Shown: positions 36,798-45,663 of the stretch, piece by piece | How the letters are laid out: every line of letters starts with the position of its first letter | How positions within the stretch are numbered: the first letter of the stretch is position 1 | Origin: Nitrospira sp. | GTDB taxonomy: Bacteria; Nitrospirota; Nitrospiria; Nitrospirales; Nitrospiraceae | DNA length: 54,301 nucleotides | Assembly (NCBI GenBank): GCA_029865225.1 | Contig: JAOUHJ010000017.1 | Location: forward strand, 1 to 54,301 | Reading direction: 5' to 3' | Translations under genes and position numbers: made by a program | Notes under the pieces: generated by a model | Told to the model about the DNA's origin: nothing | The model's database searches: none | What the model saw: only the letters and a program-made list of their open reading frames with translations

Positions 36798-37155
36798 GGG
36801 CCTGTTAACACTAACGTAAGCCTTCGACGATCAATGCGAAATTAATGAACGCGATGAACATGGCATCGAGTTTTTCAAACCGCGAGAAGATGCGCCGAAA
36901 TCCCTTGAGCCGGCGGAACAGCCGTTCGATCTCATTGCGTCGTTTATACATGGCTCGGTCATATTCCCATGGCGCGAGTCGATTTTGCTTGGGCGGCACC
37001 ACCGGCACATAGCCTATCTCCAAGGCCAGTTGCCGCGCCGCATCGCCTTCATACGCCCGATCCATCACCAGGGGGATCGGGCGTGGCATTCTCCCGACGC
37101 GTTGCAGCAGGTTTCGTCCCTCCGGTGCATCGTGGGCCTGGCCAGAGGACAGGGT
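36798..37155 (-). mobile_element. IS5-family insertion sequence, 5'-truncated remnant
   Basis: One end of the element is probably GGGCCTGTTAACACTAA at 36798-36814, typical of IS5/IS1031-group termini. The transposase frame reads LSSGQAHDAPEGRNLLQRVG, PRPIPLVMDRAYEGDAARQL, PPKQNRLAPWEYDRAMYKRR, NEIERLFRRLKGFRRI to a stop at 36811. The catalytic Asp of LVMDRAYEG and Glu of NEIERLF are kept, but everything upstream of about 37155, including the first catalytic Asp, is missing. Confidence 0.85.
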
Positions 37156-37639
37156 GCCGGTGTCATAAGCAGTTGGCGGCTTGAGCTGCCTTCAACCTTC
37201 CGAACGTTCGATTATACGACGATATCAGATGTCATACTCCATGTTCGGTCCACAGCCCGCGCCGTTCATTCGCGCATCGATTTGAGTCGGCCGTGCTTCC
37301 CATGTTCCTTCTGTGAGCCAAAAGTTGAGAGCTTCAGTTCCACTGTCAGAATAAGCACACATAGAAACAGCAACGCCTACATCTCCAGTGTAGGTCAGCG
37401 AAGTCTCAACAGAAATTCGTCTGATACTCCGCCCTTCCCGCGGACCTAGGTCAGTGCTCCCTCGGGATGCGGGCGTACCCGGCCAACGGTCCTTTCCTAT
37501 GTTCGCCCCCCTACCTTTTCGGTATGGTGAAAAAATCTGGACCCTCTCATAAGTGCCACTCGCGAGAGTTGTGTAGGTATGTCGGTCGGTTCGATCGACC
37601 AAATGTGTCGTGCATGAAGAAAAGGGCTGCTGAAGCGCT
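37156..37639. other. Region between IS5 remnant and excisionase gene; possible orphan minus-strand frame
   Basis: On the minus strand, 37225 to about 37500 encodes a protein-like stretch (RRISVETSLTYTGDVGVAVS, YSDSGTEALNFWLTEGTWEA, ending CGPNMEYDI) with balanced composition. Upstream its frame runs antisense through the excisionase-like gene, so no sensible start exists. It may be the tail of a truncated secreted protein. The rest should contain the promoter of the excisionase/integrase pair. I would not call a gene here. Confidence 0.3.
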
Positions 37640-37849
37640 ATGAATAACCTTTTGACAATGGATGAGGCCGCGAAGTATTTAGGCATATCCAAATTGACCC
37701 TGTACGGATGGGTTTCCGCGAGGAAACTGGGGTACGTCAAAATCGGACGGCTGGTGAAGTTCAAGCAAGCTCAGCTGGACGCCTGGATCGATCAGCACAC
37801 GATCACACCACGGAGAGATAGCCATGGGACTCACGAAGCGGCGCGATAG
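37640..37849 (+). CDS. Excisionase-family / MerR-like helix-turn-helix protein
   Basis: A 69-residue DNA-binding protein: LLTMDEAAKYLGISKLTLYGWVSARKL forms the helix-turn-helix, then the wing VKIGRLVKFKQAQLDAWIDQ, the typical layout of the excisionase-type HTH_17 family. A basic tail follows. It overlaps the integrase start by 26 bases, so the two are translationally linked; this arrangement suggests directionality or transcription control of the integrase. Confidence 0.9.
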   Translation: MNNLLTMDEAAKYLGISKLTLYGWVSARKLGYVKIGRLVKFKQAQLDAWIDQHTITPRRDSHGTHEAAR

Positions 37850-38945
37850 TTACTATGTGGAATTTCCGGTGATCGAAAGTGCGGACGGAAAATCATTGGT
37901 CCTCGCGAGTGGTGTACCCGGTGCCCGTTGGAAACGCTGGAAGGTGGGGTGTCTCAATAAGACTGTTGCCAGAGAGATGGAAGCCACCATCAGGACACGA
38001 CTCCTCCTAGGCCACGAGAAGACCGAACAAGCCAAGCCGATCCTCTTCAAAGAATGGGCGAAGGCTTACCTGGACCTGGAAACCGTCCGAGGACTTCGTT
38101 CCTTCGTGGGACGAGCCTACAGTATCAACACTCACCTCATCCCGTTCTTCGGTCAGAAGATCCTGTCAGAGATCAAGCCTCAGGATGTTGAAGCCTTCCG
38201 CAATCAACGCACAAAACCCAACGGAATCAAGGCGAGTACACAGACAGTCAACCATGACCACATTGCGTTGAAACACTGCCTGAACATGGCGATCAAGCGG
38301 GGACTGCTCCACGCCAACCCCGCGTCCAGAGTCGAGATACCCAACCCCCAGAACGAACGCGATCGGGTGCTCACGGAAGAAGAATGGGGTCGGTTACATC
38401 AGGCCGCGAAGCCACACCTCCGCCCGGTGCTCTTGACGGCCTATCAACTCGGCCAACGGTTCGGGGAGATTGTGTCTCTGACGTGGGACCGTGTTGACCT
38501 CCGTCGGGGATTCATCACCCTTCGAAGTCAAGACACCAAGACTAAAACCGGGAGGCGTATTCCCATGACCGCAGACGTTCGCGCAACCTTCCAACGCTTG
38601 GCCAAAATTCGCAGTCTGACCAACAACCACGTGTTCACCTACAAGGGCCGACCGCTTCAACGTATCAGCCGATCCTTCAGGACCGCGTTGAGAGATGCCG
38701 GAATAACTGACTTTAGATTCCATGATCTCCGTCATTGTGCCTCGACAAACCTACGACGCGCCGGTGTGGATACAGCAACCGCGATGAAGATTGTTGGTCA
38801 CAAGTCTGAGAAGATGTGGAAGCGATATAATTCCATCGAAGAGAAAGACTTGACTGATGCTGCTGTGAAGGTGCAAAAGTACCTTGACGTTAACACCCTA
38901 ATAACACCAAGCGACATGGTCGTGGAGGGTCACTCGTCCAAGTAG
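37824..38945 (+). CDS. Tyrosine recombinase / integrase
   Basis: A 373-residue site-specific recombinase. The N-terminal arm-binding and SAM-like core-binding parts (FKEWAKAYLDLE to HANPASRVEIPNP) are followed by the catalytic domain with Arg212 (LGQRFGEIVSL), Lys in TKTKTGRR, His300-x-x-Arg303 (FHDLRHCAS), His326 (VGHKS) and nucleophile Tyr335 (MWKRYNSI): the full RKHRHY set. It overlaps the excisionase-like gene and ends 15 bases before tRNA-Arg, pointing at it. A genomic island inserted at this tRNA is the natural reading, but the usual orientation (integrase beyond the tRNA 3' end) is reversed here. Confidence 0.95.
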   Translation: MGLTKRRDSYYVEFPVIESADGKSLVLASGVPGARWKRWKVGCLNKTVAREMEATIRTRLLLGHEKTEQAKPILFKEWAKAYLDLETVRGLRSFVGRAYSINTHLIPFFGQKILSEIKPQDVEAFRNQRTKPNGIKASTQTVNHDHIALKHCLNMAIKRGLLHANPASRVEIPNPQNERDRVLTEEEWGRLHQAAKPHLRPVLLTAYQLGQRFGEIVSLTWDRVDLRRGFITLRSQDTKTKTGRRIPMTADVRATFQRLAKIRSLTNNHVFTYKGRPLQRISRSFRTALRDAGITDFRFHDLRHCASTNLRRAGVDTATAMKIVGHKSEKMWKRYNSIEEKDLTDAAVKVQKYLDVNTLITPSDMVVEGHSSK

Positions 38946-38960
38946 TTGAAATGCTTGAGC

Positions 38961-39037
<77 letters not shown>

Positions 39038-39423
39038 AACCAAGCTTGCTCGTGCCTCGCGCTCTTTTTCGGTTTATGGATCTATTGCGCGCGGATAAAC
39101 ACCTCAAGAGTTTGAATTTGAGTTTCCTTGCTCGGCCCGGAGCCTATTCTTCCATCGAGGCGACGGGGTAAACCCCTCTAGCATTCGGAGCTTCTGGGCT
39201 TTGTGCGTGCCGCGCGCGGATAGGTTCCTCGAGTGATGTGCTCCGCTGAGCTCTCTATTGCACCGTGCTGTTGCTTGTCCACTTACACGCACGCCATCGA
39301 CCCGCGCGGTGTACTTCCTAATAAATCACCATGCTAAAGAGGGATGCTCTCCAAGTAGACTTTCAAAGGTCTCGTCCCCTATAGTTTTACTCCTCATCTA
39401 CATCCTTTAAAGATCGGTCCGAT
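39038..39423. other. Intergenic region after tRNA-Arg with an imperfect direct repeat
   Basis: 386 bases without a supported gene. GCGCGCGGATAAACACCTCAAGAG (first 20 bases: GCGCGCGGATAAACACCTCA) at 39087-39110 recurs in altered form at 39212-39233 (GCGCGCGGATAGGTTCCTCG). No terminator with T-run after the tRNA is clear. The right part must carry the promoter of the DUF748 gene. Confidence 0.5.
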
Positions 39424-42360
39424 ATGCGTCGGCTGCGTCGTCCTAAAGTTGTGATCGCTATGCTGGTAGGGTTGATCGCCCTGTACTCACTCACTGGGTT
39501 CCTGCTGCTTCCCTATCTGATAAAAGCGTACGGGGTGCCTGCGGTTTCGGATCAGATCAAACATCCGGTTGTGCTCCGCGAGGCGGCGTTCAATCCGTTC
39601 TCGCTCGCGCTTCGTCTCAATGGGTTGGAAGTGCGTGATCAGAATCAGGCTGCGATGCTGGGGTTTGAGGAGCTATTTGTGGATGTGCGTGCGGTGACGC
39701 TCTTTGCCCAGAAGGTGGCATTCGACGAGATTCGTTTGGTGATGCCGTTTGTGGCTGCCAGGATCAATCCCGAAGGCAGGCTCAATCTCATGTCATTGGT
39801 TCCGCAGCCAGACGAGGGTGCGGCGAAACTTTCCCAACCTGCAGGCGAGCAGAAGAAATCGATGCCCGTAGAAATCGATCTCTTGGAGATCGAACGAGGG
39901 ATTCTGGAATATCGAGATGATTCTAAGCCGAGGCCGGTGTTGATTGATGTCGTGCCCATCAGGTTTGTATTGCGGGATTTCAGCACCGTTCCGAGTGATG
40001 ACGCTGAAAATGCCCACGCTTTTAAAGCTGAGATCGAAAAGGGCGAAACAATTGCTTGGGAGGGAACGATTTCGCTGGAACCGGTGGAGTCCGACGGCAA
40101 GCTGACGTTATCCGGTGTGAAACTAGAGACCTTATATCAAGTCGTGCACGATAGGTTTCAGTTCGATATCAAGGAGGGTGTCCTCGGCCTTTCCGCGTCG
40201 TATCATTTCGATCTGCGAGGTGAAGCTCCTCAGGCCACCGTGAAGAATGGGAAGGTATCGGTTCAGAATCTGGAAATTGTCGAACGAGGAGGGATTCTAC
40301 CGGTTGTCGGCGTTCCGGTGTTCGAGCTCGAAGGTATCCAGCTAAATTTGGAAAAGCAGACGGTCGATGTCGCCAAGGTCCATTCGGCTGATGCTCGATT
40401 CGATGCCCGGATGGATTCCTCAGGTGTGTTGAACTATCAAACCTTATTCACTCCAGCTGGTGGAGGTGGTGCAGTATCGGAATCGGCTCCTGCGAAGACC
40501 GAGTCCGATCAACCGATCAAGCCGTGGTCGATTACCGTCGATGAGGTTGCACTACGAAACTATGGGGCTAATTTCGAAGATCGAACATTAGAACGTCCCG
40601 CACGTATCGCTGTGGACACCATGAACCTGACGGTGAAGGACATCCAGATTCCGTTCAAAAAACCGCTTCCGGTTGACCTGGCGCTGAACCTCAATGAGAC
40701 AGGGGCTGTGGGTGTGAAGGGAATGGTGACGGTCGAGCCGTTGAAAGCCGACGCCGCGCTCACGTTGGAGCATGTCGAGATTCGTCCATTTCAACCATAC
40801 TTGGCTCGCTTTCTCAATGCCGATGTGTTGGACGGAGCGATTGATCTTCGCGGAAAGGCACATTTTCTTCAGGACCATGGGAACGACCCCTTACTCCGGT
40901 TTCAGGGAGATCTGGCGGTCAATCAGTTGGCGATCGCGGATCATAACTCCTTCGACGAGGTGGTGGCATGGAAGGCCTTGAAGGTGAACCAGGTCGCATT
41001 GGATGTCGAGCCGACGGCGGTGAAGATTGCCGAAATCATCTGGCAGGAACCTTCCGTCCAAATCGTGGTAGATGCCGACGGGCAACTCAATCTTTCGCGT
41101 CTCGCCAAGTCTTCGGCGCCTGCCGATCAACCGTCGCCACCAGCAGCTGCCAAAAGCGCAAAGCCGAAACCGAAGTCGGGTGAGCCGGTCTCTGTAACAA
41201 TTGATCAGGTTAAACTGGCGAAGTTGGCTGCAAGATTTCAGGACTTATCCATCGAACCGAAAGTGCGGACGAGTCTCACCGACTTTGGGGGAACCATCAA
41301 AGGCTTGTCGTCCAAGCAGCTCAAGAAAGCGGACGTCAACTTGGCGGGGAAAGTGGGACGAACCGCTCCGTTCAAGATCGTGGGAAAGATCAATCCATTG
41401 AGTGAGGATGCGTTCACCGATTTGGTCATCACATTGAATGGCATGGATCTCAGGCCGACCGGTCCGTACAGCGGCAAGTACGTGGGGTATGGGTTGTCGA
41501 AGGGCAAGTTGTCGCTCGATCTGAAATACAAGGTTTCGCAAAAGGTGTTGGAAGCAGAGAACCTCGTTCACGTCGATCAGCTGACATTCGGTGAGAAAAC
41601 GGATAGCCCGGATGCGACTTCGCTACCGGTTCCATTGGTTGTGGGCCTACTTAAAGACCGTAAGGGGTTGATCGAAATCGATATGCCGATTCGTGGCAAC
41701 CTGGATGATCCTGATTTTAAGTACGGCAAGGTGGTGATTTCGACGTTGCTCAATTTATTAACCAAAGTCGTCGCCTCGCCGTTTGCCCTGATGGGAAAAC
41801 TGGTCCCAGGAGACGGCAGCGCGGAGGACCTTGAATTCATAGAATTTCAGCCGGGGAGTGCGTCACTTGTTGAGGAAGAGTTGAAGAAGCTCGAGGCGCT
41901 GGAGCAAGCCTTGGATGAACGAGCCGGACTTCGGCTCGATGTAAAGGGTACCGCTGATTCGACGCTCGACCGCGCTGCTCTGCAGACAATGAAGCTCCGA
42001 GCGCAACTCTTCGCGATGCAAGGTGGGGCAAATCCAGATCAGGAAGAGCTGTCGCCGAAGGTCGAACAGCGACTAGTGGAGAAATTATTTGCGAAGCTTC
42101 CCCCGCCTGATCCTGCAACCACGTCGGGCGAGTCTGCTCAACCGACTGTGGAGGAGATGAAACAGAAACTCGCGGCGGCAATCGAAATCTCAGGCAAAGA
42201 GTTTGAAGCATTAGCTCGTCAGCGAGCAGAGGCGATTCGCAATCGACTGCTTGAAGGAGGCGTGCTTACTGAGGAACGAGTGTTGCTTCTCGATACGGGC
42301 GAAGCTGAGTCTGGGCATGAGAAGGTCAGAACGCAATTAGCCCTGTCTGCCGGCTCGTAA
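39424..42360 (+). CDS. DUF748 (AsmA-like) inner-membrane-anchored protein
   Basis: 978 residues with one N-terminal membrane helix (VIAMLVGLIALYSLTGFLLL), then DUF748 repeats: the opening KHPVVLREAAFNPFSLALRLNGLEV, ILEYRDDSKPRPV, and the characteristic blocks NVEIRPFQPY-like (EHVEIRPFQPYLARFLN) and MDLRPTGPYSGKYVGYGLSKGKLSLDLKYKV. A late region (VEEELKKLEALEQALDERAGLRLDVKGTAD) resembles an OmpA-type segment seen at the end of DUF748 proteins. A lysine-rich low-complexity patch lies near residues 575-585. The family is AsmA-related, thought to act in envelope lipid traffic. It is the second large AsmA-type protein in the window. Confidence 0.92.
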   Translation: MRRLRRPKVVIAMLVGLIALYSLTGFLLLPYLIKAYGVPAVSDQIKHPVVLREAAFNPFSLALRLNGLEVRDQNQAAMLGFEELFVDVRAVTLFAQKVAFDEIRLVMPFVAARINPEGRLNLMSLVPQPDEGAAKLSQPAGEQKKSMPVEIDLLEIERGILEYRDDSKPRPVLIDVVPIRFVLRDFSTVPSDDAENAHAFKAEIEKGETIAWEGTISLEPVESDGKLTLSGVKLETLYQVVHDRFQFDIKEGVLGLSASYHFDLRGEAPQATVKNGKVSVQNLEIVERGGILPVVGVPVFELEGIQLNLEKQTVDVAKVHSADARFDARMDSSGVLNYQTLFTPAGGGGAVSESAPAKTESDQPIKPWSITVDEVALRNYGANFEDRTLERPARIAVDTMNLTVKDIQIPFKKPLPVDLALNLNETGAVGVKGMVTVEPLKADAALTLEHVEIRPFQPYLARFLNADVLDGAIDLRGKAHFLQDHGNDPLLRFQGDLAVNQLAIADHNSFDEVVAWKALKVNQVALDVEPTAVKIAEIIWQEPSVQIVVDADGQLNLSRLAKSSAPADQPSPPAAAKSAKPKPKSGEPVSVTIDQVKLAKLAARFQDLSIEPKVRTSLTDFGGTIKGLSSKQLKKADVNLAGKVGRTAPFKIVGKINPLSEDAFTDLVITLNGMDLRPTGPYSGKYVGYGLSKGKLSLDLKYKVSQKVLEAENLVHVDQLTFGEKTDSPDATSLPVPLVVGLLKDRKGLIEIDMPIRGNLDDPDFKYGKVVISTLLNLLTKVVASPFALMGKLVPGDGSAEDLEFIEFQPGSASLVEEELKKLEALEQALDERAGLRLDVKGTADSTLDRAALQTMKLRAQLFAMQGGANPDQEELSPKVEQRLVEKLFAKLPPPDPATTSGESAQPTVEEMKQKLAAAIEISGKEFEALARQRAEAIRNRLLEGGVLTEERVLLLDTGEAESGHEKVRTQLALSAGS

Positions 42361-42489
42361 GCAGCATGATCCTCACCCGTCATTTCTGGTGCCATTCTTC
42401 ATTGTCGTGATCTCAGAGTCCCTGCCAATCGACGGGTCTGGAACTTCAGGCGAGGTCTGTCCCATGAGGAGAAGATGAAAGTGATGCAG

Positions 42490-42888
42490 CTATTTTGGGC
42501 GGTAGCGCATTCGTGTTCCATGTAAGAGTGAGAGCTCGATTTCCGATGCGCTGAGCTCAGTGGGGAATAGAACGCCTGAGATTTTGCAGGCATTGATACT
42601 GGCACCGTCTAGTGTCGCTTTACTGAGGTCGACCCCGCGAAGATCGGATTGCCGGAAATAACAGTCGCTCAGATCCAGCCCATCGGCATCTAAGCCTCGA
42701 AGGTCCAGGCCTCGTAGATCACACCCCCGAAGGTCGCATTTATCGCCGGATGCCTTCTTGGCGTTGAATTCTTTGATGCAGCCCTCACGGAGCATGAGGT
42801 ACATCGGGTCCTTCGAAATATGGAGCTTTGTACGTCCAGGCTCGCCGTTATCCATAGTGCACTCCGATAGAGGGTCCTCGAGATCCAT
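42490..42888 (-). CDS. Pentapeptide-repeat protein
   Basis: 132 residues. Residues 50-100 are pentapeptide repeats of the A(D/N)LxX type: CDLRGCDLRGLDLRGLDADG, LDLSDCYFRQSDLRGVDLSK, ATLDGASIN. A short N-terminal part (HISKDPMYLMLREGCIKEFN) and a C-terminal part ending LLHGTRMRYRPK flank them. About ten repeats is short for the right-handed quadrilateral helix; the role is unknown. It is cytoplasmic (no signal). It converges on the DUF748 gene and diverges from the peroxiredoxin gene. Confidence 0.88.
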   Translation of the reverse strand: MDLEDPLSECTMDNGEPGRTKLHISKDPMYLMLREGCIKEFNAKKASGDKCDLRGCDLRGLDLRGLDADGLDLSDCYFRQSDLRGVDLSKATLDGASINACKISGVLFPTELSASEIELSLLHGTRMRYRPK

Positions 42889-43124
42889 ATCGGCCGAAGG
42901 GGGAGGAACCTTGAGTCTGGTCTGGTGGATTTGGAAGTGCAGGAGGCGTCAACTGCTCTTCGGTACGGGGAGGAGTTTGGGGATGGATGCTCTGAATCTA
43001 TTTCGTCCCCAGAGCGTCGATTCGTGAGAAATCACTGCCCCTTGCACTGAGATCTCTTGAAACAGTATTGTTAGAGCTTGTTCAAATCTGACCATTCTTC
43101 ATTGTGATGCTAAGGAGGTGCGCC

Positions 43125-43760
43125 ATGGCGATACGATTGGGCGATGATGCCCCGAACTTTACGGCTGAAACGACAGAGGGCACGATCAATTTTCATGACT
43201 GGTTAGGCAACAGCTGGGGAATCCTCTTTTCCCATCCGAAGGATTACACCCCAGTCTGTACGACGGAATTAGGCACGGTGGCCAAGATTTCTCCTGAGTT
43301 CAAGAAGCGAGGCGTCAAAGTGATCGCGGTCAGTGTGGATCCTATGGATTCCCATAAAGGGTGGATTCATGACATCAATGAAACCCAAAAGACGACGATG
43401 AATTACCCCATCATCGCTGATCCTGATAAGAAGGTGGCGACGCTCTATGACATGATCCATCCGAACGCCATTGACAACATGACCGTGCGATCGGTCTTTA
43501 TTATCGGTCCTGACAAAAAAGTGAAACTGACGCTGACCTATCCGGCCTCGTGCGGGCGAAACTTTGATGAGTTATTGAGAGTCATTGATTCCCTCCAGCT
43601 GACGTCGAAGTATAAGGTTGCTACGCCGGCCAACTGGAAGGACGGTGAAGAGTGCATCATTACTCCCGCTGTGAGTGATGCAGAAGCGCAACAACTGTTT
43701 CCTAAAGGGTTCACGACTGTGAAACCGTATCTCCGCTACACGCCTCAACCCAACCGCTAA
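43125..43760 (+). CDS. 1-Cys (Prx6-type) peroxiredoxin
   Basis: A 211-residue thiol peroxidase that reduces peroxides in the cytoplasm. The active site is HPKDYTPVCTTELG with peroxidatic Cys45. The Prx6-type C-terminal extension is present (NMTVRSVFIIGPDKKVKL, TYPASCGRNFDELLRVIDSLQ, TPANWKDGEECIITPAVSD), and there is no resolving cysteine at the 2-Cys position. The start at 43125 is set by TAAGGAGGTG seven bases upstream, ruling out an ATG at 43104. A hairpin terminator follows at 43784. Confidence 0.96.
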   Translation: MAIRLGDDAPNFTAETTEGTINFHDWLGNSWGILFSHPKDYTPVCTTELGTVAKISPEFKKRGVKVIAVSVDPMDSHKGWIHDINETQKTTMNYPIIADPDKKVATLYDMIHPNAIDNMTVRSVFIIGPDKKVKLTLTYPASCGRNFDELLRVIDSLQLTSKYKVATPANWKDGEECIITPAVSDAEAQQLFPKGFTTVKPYLRYTPQPNR

Positions 43761-43783
43761 ATTCCGACCAGTCTGCCGAAGAT

Positions 43784-43826
43784 GCCTGGCGGAAGATCAT
43801 GAATATCTTCTGCCAGGCTCTTATTT
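43784..43826 (+). terminator. Terminator-like hairpin after peroxiredoxin
   Basis: GCCTGGCGGAAGAT pairs with ATCTTCTGCCAGGC (14 bp with one G-T pair) around a 7-base loop, 24 bases after the stop, followed by TCTTATTTAT. Confidence 0.8.
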
Positions 43827-44234
43827 ATCAACGCGTTACATTGTGAAACTGTTTTATTGAGCAGACACACAGCTCATGGCTGTCGATCTCTTGTTCACTG
43901 TGCTGGCCGATGTTGTTGTATGTCGAGAGCTGGGGTACAAGGATTGCTTTACACGCATTAAGCTCCATGGTGTGACCATTGTGGTCTCGTGGTGTGAGGG
44001 GGTAATGCGCGCAGGTAATAGCCACATCAGTATCGTACCTGATCGTTTTTTGCGTTTGGCTGGACAAGCAGAAATACATATGTATAGTCGTAAACATATG
44101 AGGCAATAAGGAAACTTTCCTTGTTATCGTTCGAGGGCTTAGGCATACGCTGCGCTGAAAGTTTTGGCGCGAGCTGTTGTGGCTAAGAGCAGGTGGGCAG
44201 TGGGTGGTTTATATTCACAAGGGAGGGCATCAGT
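43827..44234. other. Intergenic region upstream of the porin gene
   Basis: About 400 relatively AT-rich bases. Overlapping small frames on both strands (43828-44106 minus, 43876-44109 plus) have no ribosome sites or recognisable sequence and are not called. The right end holds the porin's ribosome site (AAGGGAGGG) and presumably a strong promoter. Confidence 0.5.
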
Positions 44235-45527
44235 ATGAAGGGACATTTTAAAAGGCGGTGGAAACAACTGGTAGTTGCTGGAGCCGTGACGGCGCTGGTG
44301 GCTGGGATGGGGTCCACGCTGCCGAGTGCCTTTGCTGGTGGCACGATTAAGGCAGATGACGACAAGTGGATCTCCATCGGCATGGGGATCCGAACCAGTT
44401 TCAATGCCATTGAAGGGGCGTCACCAGGGGGACACTACAGCAACGATTTCAAAGTGGACAACGCTCGTATCTACATCAACGGGCAGATCCACAAATACGT
44501 GAAGTTCGAGTTCAACACGGACTGTTTCAATTGTAACGTTGGTGGAGGATCGGGGCCGTTTGTTGGGGGTGGGCAGAATTTCGGCGGCAACTCCTCGATC
44601 GGCTTGCTGGACGCGATCGGCAAATTTGAGTTTAACGAGATGGCCAACCTCTGGGTCGGGCGCATGTTGCTCCCGAGCGAGCGGGGCGAGCTGAACGGGC
44701 CCTTTTACCATGCGACCTTCGATGGGTTCCGGACCCCGTTCTTTCCCGCCGACCTCAGCGCCAACTTCAACGGTACCGGTGGCGGTGGAGCCGGGCTCTA
44801 TGGTCGTGACAATGCGGCCACCTTCTGGGGCAAAGTGCATCCCTTCGGGACCACCCACCTGTTATATGTCTTGAGTGTGTCCCAGGGCTTGCGGAATGGG
44901 CCGAACCTGGGCAGCAGCTTGATGTACACCGGACGGGTGCAGTGGAACTTTTTGAACGATGAGCCGAACCCGGGCTACTATACCTCGGGGACCTATTATG
45001 GGACGGCCGGCGATATCTTTGCGATCGGGGCCAGCGTGCAGCATCAAAAAGATGGGGCGGGCAATGCCGCCGCCGCCAGTGTGTCGGATTTCACCGGCGC
45101 CTCGGTCGACGTGTTGCTGGAAAAAGTGCTGCCCAATAACATGGGTGTGTTCACGTTCAACGGAGAATTCAAGCGGCACTGGGCGAACTATGGGACGGGG
45201 GCGTTTGCGACGTCGCCGGCCACGTGTTTTTGCACCTTCAACGGCCATTCGTGGACGGTGTATGGGTTGTACCTGATTCCGCATGAGGTGGGCATTGGGC
45301 GGTTCCAGCCCTATGTGCGGTTCACCAGCATCGATCCGCTGTACAGCGCGATGCGGCAGGAGTGGGAGACGGGGGTGAACTACATCATCGCCGGCCACAA
45401 TGCGCGCATCTCGGCGTTCTATCGGTACGGCGATCTCAACACGAAAGGATTCTTCAATGGCTTTGGTCCGAATGCGACCGGCAACAAGGTCGATTCGTTC
45501 CACGTTGCGTTGCAGCTGCAGTATTAA
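44235..45527 (+). CDS. Outer-membrane porin (phosphate-selective-porin-like)
   Basis: A 430-residue protein with a signal peptide (VVAGAVTALVAGMGSTLPSAFA-G). The mature protein opens with DDKWISIGMGIRTSFNAIEG, then FKVDNARIYINGQIHKYVKFEFNTDCFNC, a layout shared by porin O/P-like proteins: NARIYxNGxxxKYxKFxxN, then LLDAIGKFEFNEMANLWVGRMLLPSERGEL. It ends VDSFHVALQLQY with a terminal Tyr. Gly-rich loops and a CNCN-type pair of cysteines (DCFNC) are notable. The start at 44235 is chosen for its AAGGGAGGG site. It is closed by a strong terminator, consistent with high expression. Confidence 0.92.
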   Translation: MKGHFKRRWKQLVVAGAVTALVAGMGSTLPSAFAGGTIKADDDKWISIGMGIRTSFNAIEGASPGGHYSNDFKVDNARIYINGQIHKYVKFEFNTDCFNCNVGGGSGPFVGGGQNFGGNSSIGLLDAIGKFEFNEMANLWVGRMLLPSERGELNGPFYHATFDGFRTPFFPADLSANFNGTGGGGAGLYGRDNAATFWGKVHPFGTTHLLYVLSVSQGLRNGPNLGSSLMYTGRVQWNFLNDEPNPGYYTSGTYYGTAGDIFAIGASVQHQKDGAGNAAAASVSDFTGASVDVLLEKVLPNNMGVFTFNGEFKRHWANYGTGAFATSPATCFCTFNGHSWTVYGLYLIPHEVGIGRFQPYVRFTSIDPLYSAMRQEWETGVNYIIAGHNARISAFYRYGDLNTKGFFNGFGPNATGNKVDSFHVALQLQY

Positions 45528-45563
45528 GCAGCGCCCGTGATCTAGAGAGGCCAGCGCTCTCAG

Positions 45564-45605
45564 AAGAGCCGGAATCCACACGATGGATTCCGGCTCTTCT
45601 TTTTG
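45564..45605 (+). terminator. Rho-independent terminator after the porin gene
   Basis: AAGAGCCGGAATCCA and TGGATTCCGGCTCTT form a perfect 15-bp stem with a 5-base loop, followed by CTTTTTG. It lies 37 bases after the porin stop and could also end minus-strand transcripts. Confidence 0.93.
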
Positions 45606-45663
45606 TTCGTGTGATAAGGTGCACCAAGGGTATTTCGTGAACGAGCAGACCAGTCAACGCTAA

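Noticed and set aside
43828..44109. Overlapping small frames on both strands upstream of the porin gene
   Set aside because: They mirror each other, lack ribosome sites and look like chance frames in a promoter region.
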